From Stramonita haemastoma (lineage: Eukaryota; Mollusca; Gastropoda; Neogastropoda; Muricidae): a DNA stretch of 64,000 nt. The translations under genes were made by a program, and so were the position numbers. This document shows, piece after piece, positions 62,057-64,000 of this stretch. Location of the stretch: assembly GCA_030674155.1 (NCBI GenBank), contig CM060337.1, forward strand, positions 44,171,606-44,235,605. The letters run 5' to 3'. The first letter of the stretch is position 1, and every line of letters starts with the position of its first letter. Below the pieces are notes generated by a model. That model was given only the letters and a program-made list of their open reading frames with translations. It did not search any database and was not told where the DNA came from.

Positions 62057-62141
62057 ACCACTCCTGCCGTAGACAGTAGACCAAGAATCAGTAATGAATG
62101 TACAAGATGGACAATTTAACATAGACAGTCCAGCCTCTGCC

Positions 62142-62538
62142 AGTTTCTTTATTTATCTGTTCATATGATCTACTCTGCTATTCTGAGAGTAACTGAACAA
62201 GCCCTCGTGTAGGCCTACATCCTTACCCTGTGTGTGCATACTGTTTTGTCAATTTTGTCACCCGTTCCCATCGGCACAAATTTTCCGCCTACTTTTCCGA
62301 AAGGCGGAACAGGTTTTAACGTGTACGCAAGATGTTCTGCGTGCGTTTTCACACGGGACCTCGGTTTATAGTCTCATCCGAATTGGGGGAGCGGACTAAG
62401 CACTGACGTTTACTCCAGGGAAAAAATCCCGTAGAAGAGGTATTTTCCTGGTGGCTTAAACCTGGGATTGAACTCGATCAACCGTCAGGTGGTGAGCGCA
62501 ACAGGCAACACTCTAACCACCGGGCTATCCCGCCCCGC
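62142..62538 (-). mobile_element. SINE-2-related, diverged subfamily
   Basis: Shares CGTTCCCATCGGCACA, AAGGCGGAACAGGTTTTAAC and GTCTCATCCGAATTGGGGG, but has an extra 30-bp block before GGGCTATCCCGCCCC. It is the oldest-looking copy. Confidence 0.75.
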
Positions 62539-62552
62539 TCAAACCACCAGGC

Positions 62553-62653
<101 letters not shown>

Positions 62654-62717
62654 CACAGAGGACAGATAAATTGTTTATACCACAAGTCATCCCCTACCAG
62701 ATTTAATCATTTTATGC

Positions 62718-63350
62718 TCAGCTTCGTAACAAAGGTTTCACTGTTTCTTCTGGCTGTTGCTGCTGCCGTTGCTGTTGTTGCTGCTGTTGTTGCTGAGACT
62801 CCACCGAAAGAACGTTCCTGTCCTTCTTGCTGTTCTGAGACACTCTCAGCTTTCTGTCCTCCTTGCTCGCCTTACTCTTGGCCCTGGCGCTGGCCACATA
62901 GGCGGAAATCTCCTCCAGAAACACGCCTCTCTGCTGACCCGCTTCCTGCAGTTTGCGCAGGCGTGAACGAGCGAACATGCGCCGTCTGGTGATGCCGTCG
63001 TGCCACTGGTTGAAGTTGTCCCGCCGAGTCTGCAGAGTGCTCTCCATCTCCTTCATTCTTTTCCGGAACGCCTCCTCCTCCTCCGAGCTGATCACCATGA
63101 AGAGTTCTTCCCCTTCCAGCACCACTTCCTGTTCCGGCACCATCGGGTCTGGTTCTGGTTCTGGATCTGGGTCTAGTTCTGGTTGTGGTTCTGTTTCTAG
63201 TTCTGGTTGTGGTTGTGGTTCTAGTTGTGGTTGTGGTTGTGGTTGTGGTTGTGGTTGTGGTTCTGTTTGTGGTTCTGGTTGTGGTTCTGGTTCGCCATCT
63301 TGCTGCAAAGGTGGCGAAGCCCTCCCATCTAGAGGTGGAGTGGTGGCCAT
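62718..63350 (-). CDS. E/Q/P-rich coiled-coil protein, possibly DUF4200-related
   Basis: A 210-residue reading frame on the minus strand begins [14 protein letters not shown] in a good start context (ACAATGGCC). A splice acceptor lies 3 bp upstream (CAG at 63356-63354 after a pyrimidine tract), so a 5'-UTR intron is likely. Residues about 18-70 are alternating Glu/Gln/Pro repeats. Residues about 80-165 are a charged helical segment ([20 protein letters not shown], then RLRKLQEAG) likely to form a coiled coil. A polyglutamine run broken by one Arg precedes the end. An ATTAAA-type poly(A) signal lies shortly after the stop (about 62700-62705). The helical segment loosely recalls the DUF4200 region of ciliary proteins such as CCDC42/CFAP73, but I cannot confirm that. 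The frame is longer, more charged and less microsatellite-like than neighbouring chance frames. It could also be the first coding exon of a longer gene. Confidence 0.6.
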   Translation of the reverse strand: MATTPPLDGRASPPLQQDGEPEPQPEPQTEPQPQPQPQPQPQLEPQPQPELETEPQPELDPDPEPEPDPMVPEQEVVLEGEELFMVISSEEEEAFRKRMKEMESTLQTRRDNFNQWHDGITRRRMFARSRLRKLQEAGQQRGVFLEEISAYVASARAKSKASKEDRKLRVSQNSKKDRNVLSVESQQQQQQQQQRQQQQPEETVKPLLRS

Positions 63351-63359
63351 TGTCTGGAA

Positions 63360-64000
63360 TGGAGAGGTTTCAATCAGTTGGTGAGAATGCTGTTAACATT
63401 ATTATTTTATTTTATTTTACACGATGGTGTTAAAGTACATTTTTATATGAAAGTCTGACTTGTCCAAAAAGCTTGTGTGGTGAAGAGGGGTAAAAATAAA
63501 CCCGATGATATATTGATGTAAAAAAAAAAAAAAAAAAGTTGCCAGCTAATATAGTCTCTCTGTTTTCAAGTGTCAGTCTTCACGTCTGTCTTGTAAGAAG
63601 TTATTAATCATCCATGTAGGCTGACAGAATAAAGAATGAGTTCCTCTTATTTTGCTAAACACAAAGAGTCCAATTAAATTATTTCCTCAAAATACTAGAT
63701 GTTCATACATAACTTGGCTCGATTGTATAATAGTCCCAGCGGAGCTATCCGATTTAGGGACTGTACCTTCAACCAACCATCACCATTGATTCGTGCATAC
63801 TGAACCGGGATAGCTTCATTAAAAAGGCATCCATACACAATTAGCCGCAAAATCAGATCGGCCGGAAATGATGGAATGAAGTTTCCGGCTACAAACGCGC
63901 GTTTTCCTGCAGATTACATGAAAGTGAAATGACGTGTTAAAACGCTTGTTCCTTCGTGCTAGTCGGATTGTTTCGCTTCATTGGTTATGGCAATTTCTGG
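63360..64000. other. Upstream of the coiled-coil gene
   Basis: No coding exon is seen. A CpG-bearing patch at about 63855-63925 with CCGGAA/TTCCGG (ETS-like) motifs could be the promoter, given that the ATG exon starts behind an acceptor. TCCCAGCGGAGCTATCCGAT with GGGACTGT (63730-63770) recurs in diverged form at 18888-18925 and 33752-33790. Confidence 0.3.

Overview
This is animal nuclear DNA: intron-rich genes with GT..AG junctions, abundant microsatellites and many tRNA-derived SINEs. Repeat style and protein sequences suggest a lophotrochozoan, most likely a gastropod mollusc. That placement comes from memory of such genomes and was not tested by a search. There is no bacterial, viral, CRISPR or operon content.

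Four protein-coding genes are supported. (1) An ADAR1-type RNA adenosine deaminase lies on the + strand at 2302-12066. Twelve exons are visible and the 5' end lies outside the window or was not found. It has a canonical Z-alpha domain, a degenerate second Z domain, one dsRNA-binding domain and a complete deaminase domain. (2) SH3YL1 (SYLF plus SH3 domains) lies on the - strand at 33261-23734. Eight coding exons join in phase to give 419 aa. (3) Nucleoporin NUP62 lies on the - strand at 55345-38905. Ten coding exons join in phase to give 616 aa. (4) A one-coding-exon E/Q/P-rich coiled-coil protein (210 aa) lies on the - strand at 63350-62718. ADAR converges on SH3YL1 across 11.7 kb of UTR and intergenic DNA. 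SH3YL1, NUP62 and the coiled-coil gene are head to tail. They do not form a pathway: the products act in RNA editing, membrane/actin-linked phosphoinositide biology, the nuclear pore, and an unknown role.

The rest is a dense, layered repeat landscape: four SINE families (several copies with target-site duplications), fragments of non-LTR retrotransposons, and two piggyBac-like non-autonomous families with TTAA targets. One is about 310 bp; the other is 1,121 bp with perfect 18-bp terminal inverted repeats. Paralogous empty sites in the same window support the TTAA target. There are also a ~190-bp repeat, large minisatellites, and very long (CA)n, (GA)n, G and C tracts.

The most notable observations are a ~460-bp inverted-repeat minisatellite in an SH3YL1 intron that would fold into a long RNA hairpin; tandem duplications anchored on splice junctions in ADAR and NUP62; the asymmetric pair of Z domains in ADAR; and the empty-site evidence for the piggyBac-like elements.
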